NCBI RefSeq assembly: GCF_003116035.1
Contig: NZ_LGQW01000015.1
Span: forward strand, 3,112,897 to 3,176,896
Direction of reading: 5' to 3'
Source: Azospirillum sp. TSH64
GTDB taxonomy: Bacteria; Pseudomonadota; Alphaproteobacteria; Azospirillales; Azospirillaceae
Length of the DNA: 64,000 nt
Shown here: positions 18,239-27,800 of the stretch, piece by piece
How positions within the stretch are numbered: the first letter of the stretch is position 1
Layout of the letters: each line of letters starts with the position of its first letter
Made by a program: the position numbers and the translations under genes
The notes under the pieces: generated by a model
Told to the model about the DNA's origin: nothing
Database searches by the model: none
Seen by the model: the letters and a program-made list of their open reading frames with translations, nothing else

Positions 18239-18808
18239 ATGAAGCGGTGGACCCGCGCATTGCTGGCGGCTCTGTTCGCCACAATCTTCACAGTCTCGTT
18301 CTTTACAGTTTCTCAAGGGGAGGCGAAGGCCTTGGATCCGGAAAACACCATTTACCTCGACCTGAAGGACGGTCGCGTGGTGATCGAACTGCGGCCCGAC
18401 CTGGCGCCGAACCACGTCGCCCGCATCAAGGAACTGACCCGCCAGGGCTTCTACAACGGCGTCGTCTTCCACCGCGTCATCGACGGCTTCATGGCCCAGA
18501 CCGGCGATCCGACCGGCACCGGCATGGGCGGCTCCGGGCAGAAGCTGAAGGCCGAGTTCTCCAGCACCCCGCACATCCGCGGCACCCTGTCGATGGCCCG
18601 TGCGCAGGATCCGAACAGCGCCGACAGCCAGTTCTTCATCTGCTTCGCCCCGTCCCAGTTCCTGGACCGCCAGTACACCGTCTGGGGCCGGGTGGTCGAG
18701 GGCATGGAGTTCGTCGACATGATCAAGAAGGGCGATCAGGCCCGCAACGGTCAGGTCTCGAACCCGGACAAGATCATCAAGATGCAGGTCGCTGCCGACG
18801 CGAAATAA
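18239..18808 (+). CDS. Secreted cyclophilin-type peptidyl-prolyl isomerase
   Basis: 189 residues. An N-terminal signal sequence (ALLAALFATIFTVSFFTV) directs export. The cyclophilin domain carries the catalytic Arg and neighbours in FYNGVVFHRVIDGFMAQTGD, then GTGMGGSG, SMARAQDPNSADSQFFICF and the closing FLDRQYTVWGRVVEGMEFV. It catalyses cis-trans proline isomerisation in the periplasm. The start is set at ATG 18239; the same frame is open far upstream, but that part is antisense to ydbH. A near-perfect terminator follows 28 bases after the stop, so it is monocistronic. Confidence 0.94.
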   Translation: MKRWTRALLAALFATIFTVSFFTVSQGEAKALDPENTIYLDLKDGRVVIELRPDLAPNHVARIKELTRQGFYNGVVFHRVIDGFMAQTGDPTGTGMGGSGQKLKAEFSSTPHIRGTLSMARAQDPNSADSQFFICFAPSQFLDRQYTVWGRVVEGMEFVDMIKKGDQARNGQVSNPDKIIKMQVAADAK

Positions 18809-18836
18809 CGTCGCCGGATCAGCCGATCAGAAAAAG

Positions 18837-18862
18837 GGGACCGGTTCGCCGGTCCCTTTTTT
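18837..18862 (+). terminator. Rho-independent terminator after the cyclophilin gene
   Basis: Perfect 8-bp stem GGGACCGG / CCGGTCCC closed by a TTCG tetraloop and followed directly by six T residues, preceded by an A5 run that would also let it work leftward for the kinase gene (stop at 18896). It is the cleanest intrinsic terminator in the window. Confidence 0.95.
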
Positions 18863-18895
18863 CTTGCACGCTGATTCCGAACCCGGAGTCCGGCC

Positions 18896-21583
18896 TCAGC
18901 CGCCGGACAGCGCGTTGGTCATGGCCCGCAGCAGATCCTTCATCGATTGCGGCCGGTCCTGCCAGCGCATGGACAGCCCCGACAGAAGCACCTTCTCGAA
19001 TCCGGGCGCCAGCGCCACGCCCAGTTCCGACGGCTTCGGCACCCTGTCGTTCATGAAACGGGCAGTGGCGTCGGGCGGCGTACGGCCGGTCAGAGCCAGA
19101 TAGATGGTGGCGCAAAGCGCATAGACGTCGGACCAGGGGCCCTGCCGCCCCTCATTGGAATATTGCTCCGGCGGGGCATAGCCCGGCTTGAGGATCACGG
19201 TCATGCCGGCCCCCGGACGGGCGGTCTGCCGCGCGGCACCGAAGTCCAGCAGCTTGCGGTCGCCGCCATTGGTCAGGAAGATGTTGTCCGGGCTGATGTC
19301 GCGATGGATCAGCCCCTGGTCGTGGATGGCCTGCAAGGCCTTGGCGATCGGCATCACCACGGCCAGGGTCCGCTTCACGTCGATGCGTCCGCCGCTGTCG
19401 ACCAGATACTTCTTCATGGTGCGGCCCTCCAGCAGCTCCATGACCAGATAGGCGGTGCCGTTCTCCTCGAAGAAATCCTGGACGCCGACGATCTCGCGCA
19501 CGTCGCGCAGCCGGGCGAGCGTCCGCGCCTCCTCCAGAAACTTCTCCAGACCGGCGGCGAAGGTCTCCGCATGTTCGTCCGAGAAGGGGGAGACCGCGGC
19601 GGCGTTGGGAACGCGGGCGATCAGGTTGGCCGGATAATATTCCTTGATCGCCACCTTCACCTGCAACCGGTCGTCCCAGCCCAGATAGGTGGCGCCGAAT
19701 CCGCCCTGCCCCAGCACCCTCCCGGCCCGGTAGCGGCCATGCAGCAGCGTGCCGGGCACAAGATGCACGCCCGGCCGGTTGTCGGACTTTTCGGGGAAAC
19801 CGCAGGCGGCGCAGGTGCCGACACTTCCTTGGGCACCCTTTGGGGGGCTTCCTTGTGCCGTGTAGCAGCTTGGGCACAGGCCGGGCCTGCCGGAGGAGGC
19901 CGGCTTCGACACCGCTGTGCCTGTCGGCTGCTGGCTGACCGGGTGAAGGATTGTCTCGGCGCCGCGCATGCCTTTTGGGAGAAGCGCGGGGGCCGGAAGC
20001 TGTGGCACCTCCACGGTGTGCTGCACCGCCGCCTGAGGAAAAGGCGGCAGAACGGGAGGCGGGGCGGGCGAGGTCGCCAACTGGCGCAGCCGGTCCAGCA
20101 GTTCCAACAGACGCCGGACCTCGGCCTGGGCGACTTCGCTCTCCGGCTGGGCAAGTTCGGCCTGGAACTGCGGTTGGCGGACGATCTCGAGGATGTGCTG
20201 GCGGATCAGCGGCAGCGCCCCGTCCTCGCGGATCAGACCGGAGCAGGCGACCTCCGCCAGCCGGACGGTACGGCGGCGCAGGACCGGTTCCACCTGCCTC
20301 AGGCGGACGGCGAGCTGGCCGGTCTTCACATAATCGTCCACCGCCCGTTCGGCCCTTGCGGCGATCCGCTCGCAGGTGTCGGCCGGCAGCGGAGCGGAGC
20401 GGATCGCCGCCAGAGCACGGAGGAAGTCCCGCTCCAGCAGAGCCGTGTCGGGCGTCTGCACCAGCATGTTCTCGATCAGCAGCTCGTTGCAGACGGCGGC
20501 CTCCAGCGAGGCGAGGATCTCGTCGGCATGCCGTTCGGCGGCGGAGACCGCGGCGACGCGGGTCAGGTAATGGATGCGGCAGATCAGGTCCGATTGCCCC
20601 TCGCCAAGCCCGACGATCGACCGGCGATAGGCGCTGGCTCCCCCCTGCTCCAGCCGGCGCGAATAGCGTACAGTCAATGCATCGGCCATCGCCGCGCCGC
20701 CGATCAGCCCGTCGCGGGTCAGCAGATGGCCGACCAGCGTCTTCAGCATCTCCGCCTCCTGATCGAAGGCGCCACGTCCCAGCGGCTGGGGCGCCTTCAA
20801 CTGGCGGCGGATGCGGTCGAGCACCGCGGCCTTGGCCTGGGGAAGCTTGTTCTGGCGGAACAGGGCGTTCAGCACGCCGACGCGGTTCGGTCCGATGGCT
20901 TCCATGCCGATCCGGCCGAACAGCAGGTCGCACAGGGTTCCCAACAGCGCGCCGGGCAGCAGGTTGGCGCCGAACAGCTCCGCACCCGCCGCGGACGAGG
21001 CCAGGATGTCGCCGATCACCCCATCGACCGCCGCGGCCAGCCGTTCATCCCGATCCCGCTGGTGCAGTTCCAGCAGCCGGTCCAGCTTGCCGTTCCAGGT
21101 CTTGATCTCGACAAGCTCCAGGCCGATGGCGACGCGCAGGTCGTAATCCGCATCGCCGGTCGGTGTCTTGCTCCCCTGGGACAGCAGCCAGTCGACGGAG
21201 GTGCGGCCGCGCGGCATGGCGGCGAAGGCAACCTGGGCGACCCGGGCTTTTGCCCAGATCTCGTCCACCGCGGCACGGATGGCGCGGCGGCGAACCTGAA
21301 GCTCCTGCCCCGGCGCGCGTGCCTGGATCGTCGCGATCCTGGTGATGGCTGCCTCGACCAGGGAGCCCTGCTCCAGGCAGGATTTCAGCGGCTTGGCGAG
21401 ATGGATCAGCTCCGTCGGCGTCAGAAGCAGCGGGTCCAGATACGACCGCATCGCCACCCCGATCACCAGACGCGCCGGCAGCGCATGGTAATCCGCCAGC
21501 GCGCCGCACAGCTCCGCCTCATCGAGCATGGCCATGGCCGGCTGGGGTGTCGGCGTTGCGCGGCTGAGCTGGGGACTGGACAC
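18896..21583 (-). CDS. Serine/threonine protein kinase with zinc-ribbon and large helical N-terminal region
   Basis: 895 residues. Residues 1 to about 560 form an uncharacterised helix-rich region with no motif I recognise. A zinc ribbon follows (CPSC near 570 and CAAC about 20 residues later). The C-terminal third is a Hanks-type kinase: Gly-rich loop LGQGGFGATYLG (about 626-637), lysine in VAIKEYYP, catalytic loop HRDISPDN (about 760), DFG (about 779) and the activation-segment PGYAPPEQY. All catalytic residues are present. No membrane segment is seen, so it is cytosolic. The GTG start at 21583 is not firmly supported; ATGs at 21535 and 21529 are possible. The long extra domain probably senses or docks a target. 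Confidence 0.88.
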   Translation of the reverse strand: MSSPQLSRATPTPQPAMAMLDEAELCGALADYHALPARLVIGVAMRSYLDPLLLTPTELIHLAKPLKSCLEQGSLVEAAITRIATIQARAPGQELQVRRRAIRAAVDEIWAKARVAQVAFAAMPRGRTSVDWLLSQGSKTPTGDADYDLRVAIGLELVEIKTWNGKLDRLLELHQRDRDERLAAAVDGVIGDILASSAAGAELFGANLLPGALLGTLCDLLFGRIGMEAIGPNRVGVLNALFRQNKLPQAKAAVLDRIRRQLKAPQPLGRGAFDQEAEMLKTLVGHLLTRDGLIGGAAMADALTVRYSRRLEQGGASAYRRSIVGLGEGQSDLICRIHYLTRVAAVSAAERHADEILASLEAAVCNELLIENMLVQTPDTALLERDFLRALAAIRSAPLPADTCERIAARAERAVDDYVKTGQLAVRLRQVEPVLRRRTVRLAEVACSGLIREDGALPLIRQHILEIVRQPQFQAELAQPESEVAQAEVRRLLELLDRLRQLATSPAPPPVLPPFPQAAVQHTVEVPQLPAPALLPKGMRGAETILHPVSQQPTGTAVSKPASSGRPGLCPSCYTAQGSPPKGAQGSVGTCAACGFPEKSDNRPGVHLVPGTLLHGRYRAGRVLGQGGFGATYLGWDDRLQVKVAIKEYYPANLIARVPNAAAVSPFSDEHAETFAAGLEKFLEEARTLARLRDVREIVGVQDFFEENGTAYLVMELLEGRTMKKYLVDSGGRIDVKRTLAVVMPIAKALQAIHDQGLIHRDISPDNIFLTNGGDRKLLDFGAARQTARPGAGMTVILKPGYAPPEQYSNEGRQGPWSDVYALCATIYLALTGRTPPDATARFMNDRVPKPSELGVALAPGFEKVLLSGLSMRWQDRPQSMKDLLRAMTNALSGG

Positions 21584-21881
21584 TCAGGGCCTTTCCATCA
21601 GATGGCGGATGGTTGCAGCCGGGACGCAACAACAGCGCCGCGCCTGCGTTGTCGATCGAGCCGGCGCGCCGCGCCGGTCAGGGCACGCCGCTGGAACATA
21701 CCGCCCGGGAAGCATGGTTGCGCAGCGAGTGTAAATGACGGGTGTACGATACCTGCATTTTTCATCAAAAACACAAGAGTTGTGTCAGCATTGCGCCATG
21801 CTGGCCGTTGACTGCGGGGGCCGTTCCCTTCGCTCTTCGCATGTGCGATAAAAAATGGAACGCTGACGATGGGGGAAACGC

Positions 21882-22778
21882 ATGATCCGGAACGGCACCA
21901 TCATCGCGTTGCGACACGGGCCGATGACTCTCACGGCGGCCCCCCACTGCGGTGGCTCACTGGCGAGTTGGAGCCTGTCCACCGCCGATGGGCCGGTAGA
22001 GCTGTTCCGTCGGGCGTCCGACCGGGCGCTGGCCGGCGATTTCGCCCCCGACATGGCCTGTTTTCCCCTGGTTCCCTTTTCCAACCGCATCGGCGGCGGC
22101 CGGTTCGTCTTCCAGAGGCGCGAGGTGAGGCTGGCGACCGATCCGGGCTCGCCGCACCGCATCCACGGCCATGGCTGGTCCACCCCGTGGAGTGTCGAGG
22201 CTGTGACCGACGATGCCTTGCGGATGGGCTTCACCCACCGGGCGGACGATTGGCCCTGGAGCTATCGCGCGGCGCAGACGGTGGCGCTGGACGGTGAAGG
22301 TCTGACCGTCACCTTGGAGCTCATCAACGAGGCCGACAGCGACATGCCGGCCGGACTGGGGCTGCACCCCTATTTCGTCAAGACGCCGGGCAGCCGGGTG
22401 ACCGCCGATGTGAATGGCGTGTGGGAGAATGACGAGACCATCCTGCCCTGCCGCAAGCGCCCGCTGCCCCCGGCCTGGGATTTCCGCCACGGCGTGACGA
22501 TGGACCGTGTGGCGCTGGACAACGGCTTCACCGGTTGGAGCGGTTCGGCGACGCTCGACCGCCCGCAGGAGCGGCTGCGCCTGACCATGCTCGCCGACGG
22601 GCCGGCCGCCCACCTGATCGTCTATGTTCCGGCGGAAGAGCCTTACCTGTGCCTGGAGCCGGTCACCCACATGACCGATGCGCTGAACCATCCGCAGGAG
22701 CCCGATGCCGGCGTCATCGCCCTGCCGCCGGGCGAACGGCTGTCCCTGACCGTCCGCTTCCTGCTGTCGCGGCTTTAG
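21882..22778 (+). CDS. Aldose 1-epimerase family protein
   Basis: 298-residue galactose-mutarotase-like enzyme interconverting alpha and beta anomers of hexoses (or a hexose-6-phosphate epimerase relative). Family features are PLVPFSNRIGGGRF, SPHRIHGHGWSTPW with the substrate His pair, and AGLGLHPYFVK with the catalytic-region His. The Glu in the C-terminal CLEPVTHMTDALN matches the general base position. The strong site GGGGGAA precedes the ATG. The 298-base region to the divergent kinase gene is the likely promoter. The stop overlaps the convergent DUF1311-type gene by four bases. Confidence 0.9.
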   Translation: MIRNGTIIALRHGPMTLTAAPHCGGSLASWSLSTADGPVELFRRASDRALAGDFAPDMACFPLVPFSNRIGGGRFVFQRREVRLATDPGSPHRIHGHGWSTPWSVEAVTDDALRMGFTHRADDWPWSYRAAQTVALDGEGLTVTLELINEADSDMPAGLGLHPYFVKTPGSRVTADVNGVWENDETILPCRKRPLPPAWDFRHGVTMDRVALDNGFTGWSGSATLDRPQERLRLTMLADGPAAHLIVYVPAEEPYLCLEPVTHMTDALNHPQEPDAGVIALPPGERLSLTVRFLLSRL

Positions 22779-23632
22779 CGGCAGCGCACGAATTCTGCGG
22801 CGAAGGTCGCCGGCGGCTGCATGCGCAGGACCAGCCGGTCGAGGCGCGGCGAATCGGCCGGCAACAGCCGCAGGGTCGCCAAAGGTGCCGGTGTGCCTTC
22901 CGCCGGACCGGCGGGCAGGAGTGCCACCCCCCGGAGCGGATCGCCGTCGGTCGCCAGCGTACCGTTCAGCGGAAACTGCGGCAGCCGCGCATCCACCGCG
23001 TGCAGGCCGCGATCTGCCCCGATCTCCAGATAGGAGCTGCGGCAATCGTCGATGGCGGCGCGGTCGGTCGGATCGGCCTTGGCCCAACGCCCGGTGAGTG
23101 TCGACAGCGCCACCTTGCGGCTGAAGGGCGGGAGGTGCGGCTCGGGTGGGTCGAACCGGCGGGCGGCGGCACCGGCGACGGACAGCGGCAGGTCGCCGAC
23201 CGGATGCGAGCGCGCCTGACGCTCCGTCTCCAGCGCGGCCGTGCGCTGGCGAAGAACGCGCAACAGGCAGTCGCTGCGGGTCTTGCCGGCCTTCGAGTCG
23301 GCAAGATCGGCCGCAGTCACCTGACAGGCCTCGTCCCGGCGTGCCCGCCAGACGGTCTGGGCGTCCGCAATCGCCGCACGCCCGGTGTCGTCGGTGGTGT
23401 CCCCCAGCGCCGCCAGCGCGGCGTCCATCGCCGCACTGGCCTCCGCAAGCTTCGGATCGCGACAGGTCAGCTGCGCCACCGGCGTCTCCGCCGTTTCGCA
23501 GCCGGGCGCAGCCGGCGCCGCCGCTTCGGGCGACGGGGTATCCGCCGAAGCCGAAAGGGCGGGGACCGCGGTCATGACCGAGAGCAGGGAGCCGGCAGCC
23601 AGAAAACCGCCAACCAGGGACAGGGCGCGCAT
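22775..23632 (-). CDS. Secreted DUF1311 (LprI-like) protein
   Basis: 285 residues with a signal peptide (MRALSLVGGFLAAGSLLSVM, cleaved near ALSASA) and an N-terminal DUF1311/LprI-like domain (about 44-130). That domain contains paired Cys residues in PGCETAETPVAQLTCRDP, EACQVTAADL and SDCLLRVL that should form disulphides. DUF1311 members include putative lysozyme inhibitors, but most are uncharacterised. The C-terminal half (about 150-285) is unassigned. It probably acts in the periplasm, with function unknown. Confidence 0.75.
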   Translation of the reverse strand: MRALSLVGGFLAAGSLLSVMTAVPALSASADTPSPEAAAPAAPGCETAETPVAQLTCRDPKLAEASAAMDAALAALGDTTDDTGRAAIADAQTVWRARRDEACQVTAADLADSKAGKTRSDCLLRVLRQRTAALETERQARSHPVGDLPLSVAGAAARRFDPPEPHLPPFSRKVALSTLTGRWAKADPTDRAAIDDCRSSYLEIGADRGLHAVDARLPQFPLNGTLATDGDPLRGVALLPAGPAEGTPAPLATLRLLPADSPRLDRLVLRMQPPATFAAEFVRCR

Positions 23633-23663
23633 CGCAGGAAACCTTGGATGGGGAAACGGGACG

Positions 23664-24605
23664 TCACGAACCGGGGAAAGCCTCCAGCACGGCCTTGACC
23701 TGACGCTGGAAATCCTGGTCGGTGCGATAGCGCGTCACGACCGACTTGTCACGCTCCACGAAAAACAGCATGTCGTCGCGGCTGGGCAGCATGCGCGGGT
23801 TGGGCTTTTCCAGCAGCTCGCCATTCCAGTCGACTCGGGCCATGAAATAGACGGCTCGGGCGAACAGCATGAACAGCTTGTTGTCGGGCGCCAGCTTTTC
23901 CCGCCGCAGCAAAGCGAAATAGTAGTAATTGCGTCCGTGGAAATAGCTGGTGTGGATGGCTTGCAACGCGGCGAAGCGCTCGTCGGGACTGTTGACCTTC
24001 TTGATCTGCTTTTCCAGCCGGAAGCCGGCGAAAAAGTATTCCCGCGCCTCATGCTCGAAGGAGAAGGGGCTGCCTTTGATCAGCGCCATCTGCTCACCGT
24101 AGCGCTTCAGCGCACGGGTCATCAGCAACTCGAGAAAACGCCGTTCCGCCGCATGGGTGTCGGGGATGTTCGGCAGCATCTCGAACACATGGCGCAGATG
24201 ATAGGGGTGGCGCACGACGACGATGGGAACCGACAGCGTCTTGCTCTTTGCCGGCGCCCGCTTCTCCGCAACCAGCGTGACGGCGGGCGACAGCGACGCC
24301 ATCGTCGCCTGGATGGTGTCGTACAGTTTCCAGCGTAGGCGGGTCTCCGCCGACTGGCTTCCCAGATTCATCCGGGCAAGAAACCGCTTCACCCGGCTGC
24401 CGAAGGTCTCCTTCGGCAGCTTGTGCGTCGGCAGGTTGGGCACGACCAGCGGATTGCCGAGGATGTCGGCCGGAGGCGGCAGCGGCTTGAAGTTGAAGTA
24501 TTTGCCGGTGACAACGCCCCGCCCGGCGCCGCCCAAGCCTGCGTCGCCCATACCGCCGGAACCCCGGTTGCCGCCCGCTGATGAAAAAGCCGCCACCGAC
24601 ACCAT
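23664..24605 (-). CDS. Uncharacterised cytoplasmic protein
   Basis: 313 residues, no family recognised. A Gly-rich N-terminus (about 1-30) is followed by a basic, helical protein with conserved-looking stretches VVVRHPYHLRHVFEMLPN, SYFHGRNYYYFALLRREK and DDMLFFVERDKSVVTRYR. No signal peptide or membrane helix is clear. Codon use (G/C at third positions) fits a real gene. It ends 31 bases before the start of the DUF1311 gene, on the same strand, so the two may be cotranscribed. The start at 24605 is tentative; ATG 24551 is an alternative. Confidence 0.65.
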   Translation of the reverse strand: MVSVAAFSSAGGNRGSGGMGDAGLGGAGRGVVTGKYFNFKPLPPPADILGNPLVVPNLPTHKLPKETFGSRVKRFLARMNLGSQSAETRLRWKLYDTIQATMASLSPAVTLVAEKRAPAKSKTLSVPIVVVRHPYHLRHVFEMLPNIPDTHAAERRFLELLMTRALKRYGEQMALIKGSPFSFEHEAREYFFAGFRLEKQIKKVNSPDERFAALQAIHTSYFHGRNYYYFALLRREKLAPDNKLFMLFARAVYFMARVDWNGELLEKPNPRMLPSRDDMLFFVERDKSVVTRYRTDQDFQRQVKAVLEAFPGS

Positions 24606-24842
24606 CCAGACGCGAATCCCCGCCGCAACGCCAGCCCGTTCGCTTAGGATATAAAGGGTAACGCGAACGGAAGAAAGCCGCAGCGCGCGTCACAGGCAAC
24701 TTCGTGACTTTTTCGCAACTGCGGTAGGGTCGGCGCCGGGGCACCCTGTCGGGGCGGATTTATCGGTGTTACCGTTGCGGTGGCGACCCTGGACCTAACC
24801 ATGGCGCGAACATCATCGAACAGGCATGAGGCGGGGTTTTCA

Positions 24843-27800
24843 ATGGCGATCCACGTCGCGCTGAACCACAAGACGATCTATCGCTACGACCGGCCGGTCT
24901 CCCTCGGCCCCCAGATCATCCGGCTGCGCCCGGCGCCCCATTGCCGGACACCGATCCTCAGCTATTCCCTGAAGGTCACGCCCAAGCAGCATTTCCTGAA
25001 CTGGCAGCAGGACCCGCAATCGAATTTCCAGGCCCGATTCGTTTTCCCGGAAAAGACCCGAGAGTTCGTTGTCGAAGTCGATCTCGTCGCCGAGATCGCC
25101 GCGATCAACCCGTTCGACTTTTTCCTTGAAGAGAAGGCGAGCCACATCCCCTTCGCCTACGAGGACTGGCTGCAGCGCGAGTTGCGCCCGTATCTGGAGA
25201 CGGAGGTGCCGGGCGCCGAGCTGGCCGCCTACCTGACGGACATCCCGCGGGACAAGACGCCGACCATCGACTTCCTGGTTGCGGTGAACCAGCGGCTTCA
25301 GCAGGACATCGGCTACGTCATCCGGCTGGAGCCCGGCATCCAGAGCTGTGAGGAAACGCTGACCAAGCGCACCGGGTCCTGCCGCGATTCGGCATGGCTG
25401 CTGGTGCAGATTCTGCGTCACCTGGGGCTGGCCACCCGCTTCGTCTCCGGCTACCTGATCCAGTTGACCGCCGACCAGAAGGCGCTGGACGGCCCGTCCG
25501 GTCCGGAAAGCGACTTCACCGACCTGCATGCCTGGGTGGAGGTGTTCCTCCCCGGCGCCGGCTGGGTCGGGCTCGATCCCACCTCCGGCCTGCTGGCGGG
25601 CGAAGGGCACATCCCGCTGGCCTGTACCCCCGATGCGTCTTCCGCCGCCCCCATCTCCGGCCTCGTCGACGAGGCGGAGGTCGAGTTCGGCCATGAGATG
25701 TCGGTCACCCGCATCTACGAGGCGCCGCGCGTCACCAAGCCCTACAGCCCCCAACAATGGGCGGCCATCGAGGCGCTGGGCCACCGCGTCGACGAGGTTC
25801 TGAAGGCCGAGGATGTCCGCCTGACCATGGGCGGCGAGCCGACCTTCGTGTCCATCGACGACATGGACGGCGCCGAGTGGAACACGACGGCGCTCGGTCC
25901 GCAAAAGCGCAGGATGGCCGCCGACCTGATCCATCGGCTGATGGCGCGCTTCGCCCCCGGGGGCCTCCTGCATTTCGGCCAGGGCAAATGGTATCCCGGC
26001 GAATCGCTGCCGCGCTGGGCGATGACCGTCTATTGGCGCCGTGACGGCGAGGCGCTGTGGGCGAACAGCGACCTGCTGGCGCGCGAGGACACCGATTACG
26101 GCCACACGGCGCAGGATGCCGGCGTCTTCCTGATGGCGCTGGCGAAGCGGCTGGGCCTCGACCCGAACCTCGTGCTCGGCGCCTATGAGGATCCCTGGCA
26201 CTACCTGCGCAAGGAATCGCAGCTTCCCATCAATGTCGATCCACTGAACAGCAGGCTGGAGGACAAGGAGGAGCGGGAGCGGCTGGCGCATGTCTTCACC
26301 CGCGGCTTGGCGGAGCCGGTTGGCTTCGTCCTGCCGATCAACCGGCGCATGACCCAGCAGGGCCCGGTCTGGCTCTCCAGCACATGGCCGCTGCGCCAGG
26401 AAAAGCTGCTGCTGATCCCCGGCGACAGCCCGGTCGGCTACCGCCTGCCGCTGGGGTCCCTGCCCTGGGTGTCCAAGACCGACTATCCCTATGCCTGGGA
26501 AACCGACCCGTTCGAGGATCGCGGCCCCTTGCCGCCGCATCCGGTGCAGCGCCGGCAGGAGATCCGCGGCGCCGTTCAGGAATCCGACCGCGGCGTCCAC
26601 ACCGACAAGCGGATCGCGCAACGCCAGCGCATCATGGCGGAAATCCGCGACGAGCTGCCTGAAGAGGGTAAGTCGGCCTGGTGGGTGGTGCGCACCGCCC
26701 TGAGCTGCGAGGCGCGCAACGGGCGCCTGCACCTGTTCATGCCGCCGATGAGCACGCTGGAAGACTATCTGGCGATGCTGGCGGAGATCGAGGCGACGGC
26801 GGTCGAGCTGGACATGCCGGTGGTCATCGAGGGCTACCAGCCGCCGAAGGATCCGCGGCTGAACTCGCTGGCCGTCACCCCGGACCCCGGCGTGATCGAG
26901 GTGAACATCCACCCGGCCCACAGCTGGGACGATCTCGTGCGCAACACCGTCACCCTGTACGAGGATGCGCGCCAGTCCCGCCTGGGGGCGGAGAAGTTCA
27001 TGATCGACGGGCGCCATTGCGGCACCGGCGGCGGCAACCATGTTGTGATGGGTGGCGCCACCGCGGCCGACAGCCCCTTCCTGCGCCGCCCCGACCTGCT
27101 GCGCAGCCTGATCACCTACTGGCAGAACCACCCTGCCCTGTCCTACGTCTTCTCCGGCCTGTTCATCGGCCCGACCAGCCAGGCGCCGCGGGTGGACGAG
27201 GCGCGCGACGACCAGCTCTATGAGCTGGAGATCGCCTTCAACCAGATCGATCAGGCGGCGGCGAGCGGCAATTGCCCGCCCTGGCTGGTCGACCGGGTGC
27301 TGCGCAACCTGCTGGTCGACGTGCAGGGCAACACCCACCGGGCGGAGTTCTGCATCGACAAGCTCTATTCGCCTGACAGCTCCACCGGCCGCCTCGGCCT
27401 TGTCGAGTTCCGCGCCTTCGAGATGCCGCCGCATGCGGAGATGAGCCTGACCCAGCAGCTTCTGATGCGGGCGCTGGTCGCACGCTTCTGGAAGCACCCC
27501 TACAAAGGCCGTCTGGTGCGCTGGGGCACCGACCTGCACGATCGCTTCATGCTGCCGCACTTCCTCCAACAGGACATGGCCGACGTGCTTCTGGATCTGC
27601 GCGACCATGGCTATCCGCTGGAGAACAGCTGGTTCGCGCCGCACTTCAACTTCCGCTTCCCGGTCTATGGCCATGTCAACCAGCGCGGCATCACCATGGA
27701 ACTGCGCATGGCGCTGGAGCCCTGGCACGTCCTGGGCGAGGAACCGGGCGGCGGCGGCACGGTGCGCTATGTCGACAGCTCGGTGGAGCGGGTGCAGGTC

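Noticed and set aside
21771..21785. ACACAA-GAG-TTGTGT inverted repeat between the kinase and epimerase genes
   Set aside because: Only 6 bp with no matching regulator nearby and no overlap with a clear promoter; too weak to call an operator.
18947..21811. A 954-codon frame on the plus strand opposite the Ser/Thr kinase
   Set aside because: Same reason: a shadow of the kinase gene, low-complexity and with no motif. The kinase strand has HRDISPDN, DFG and the Gly-rich loop.
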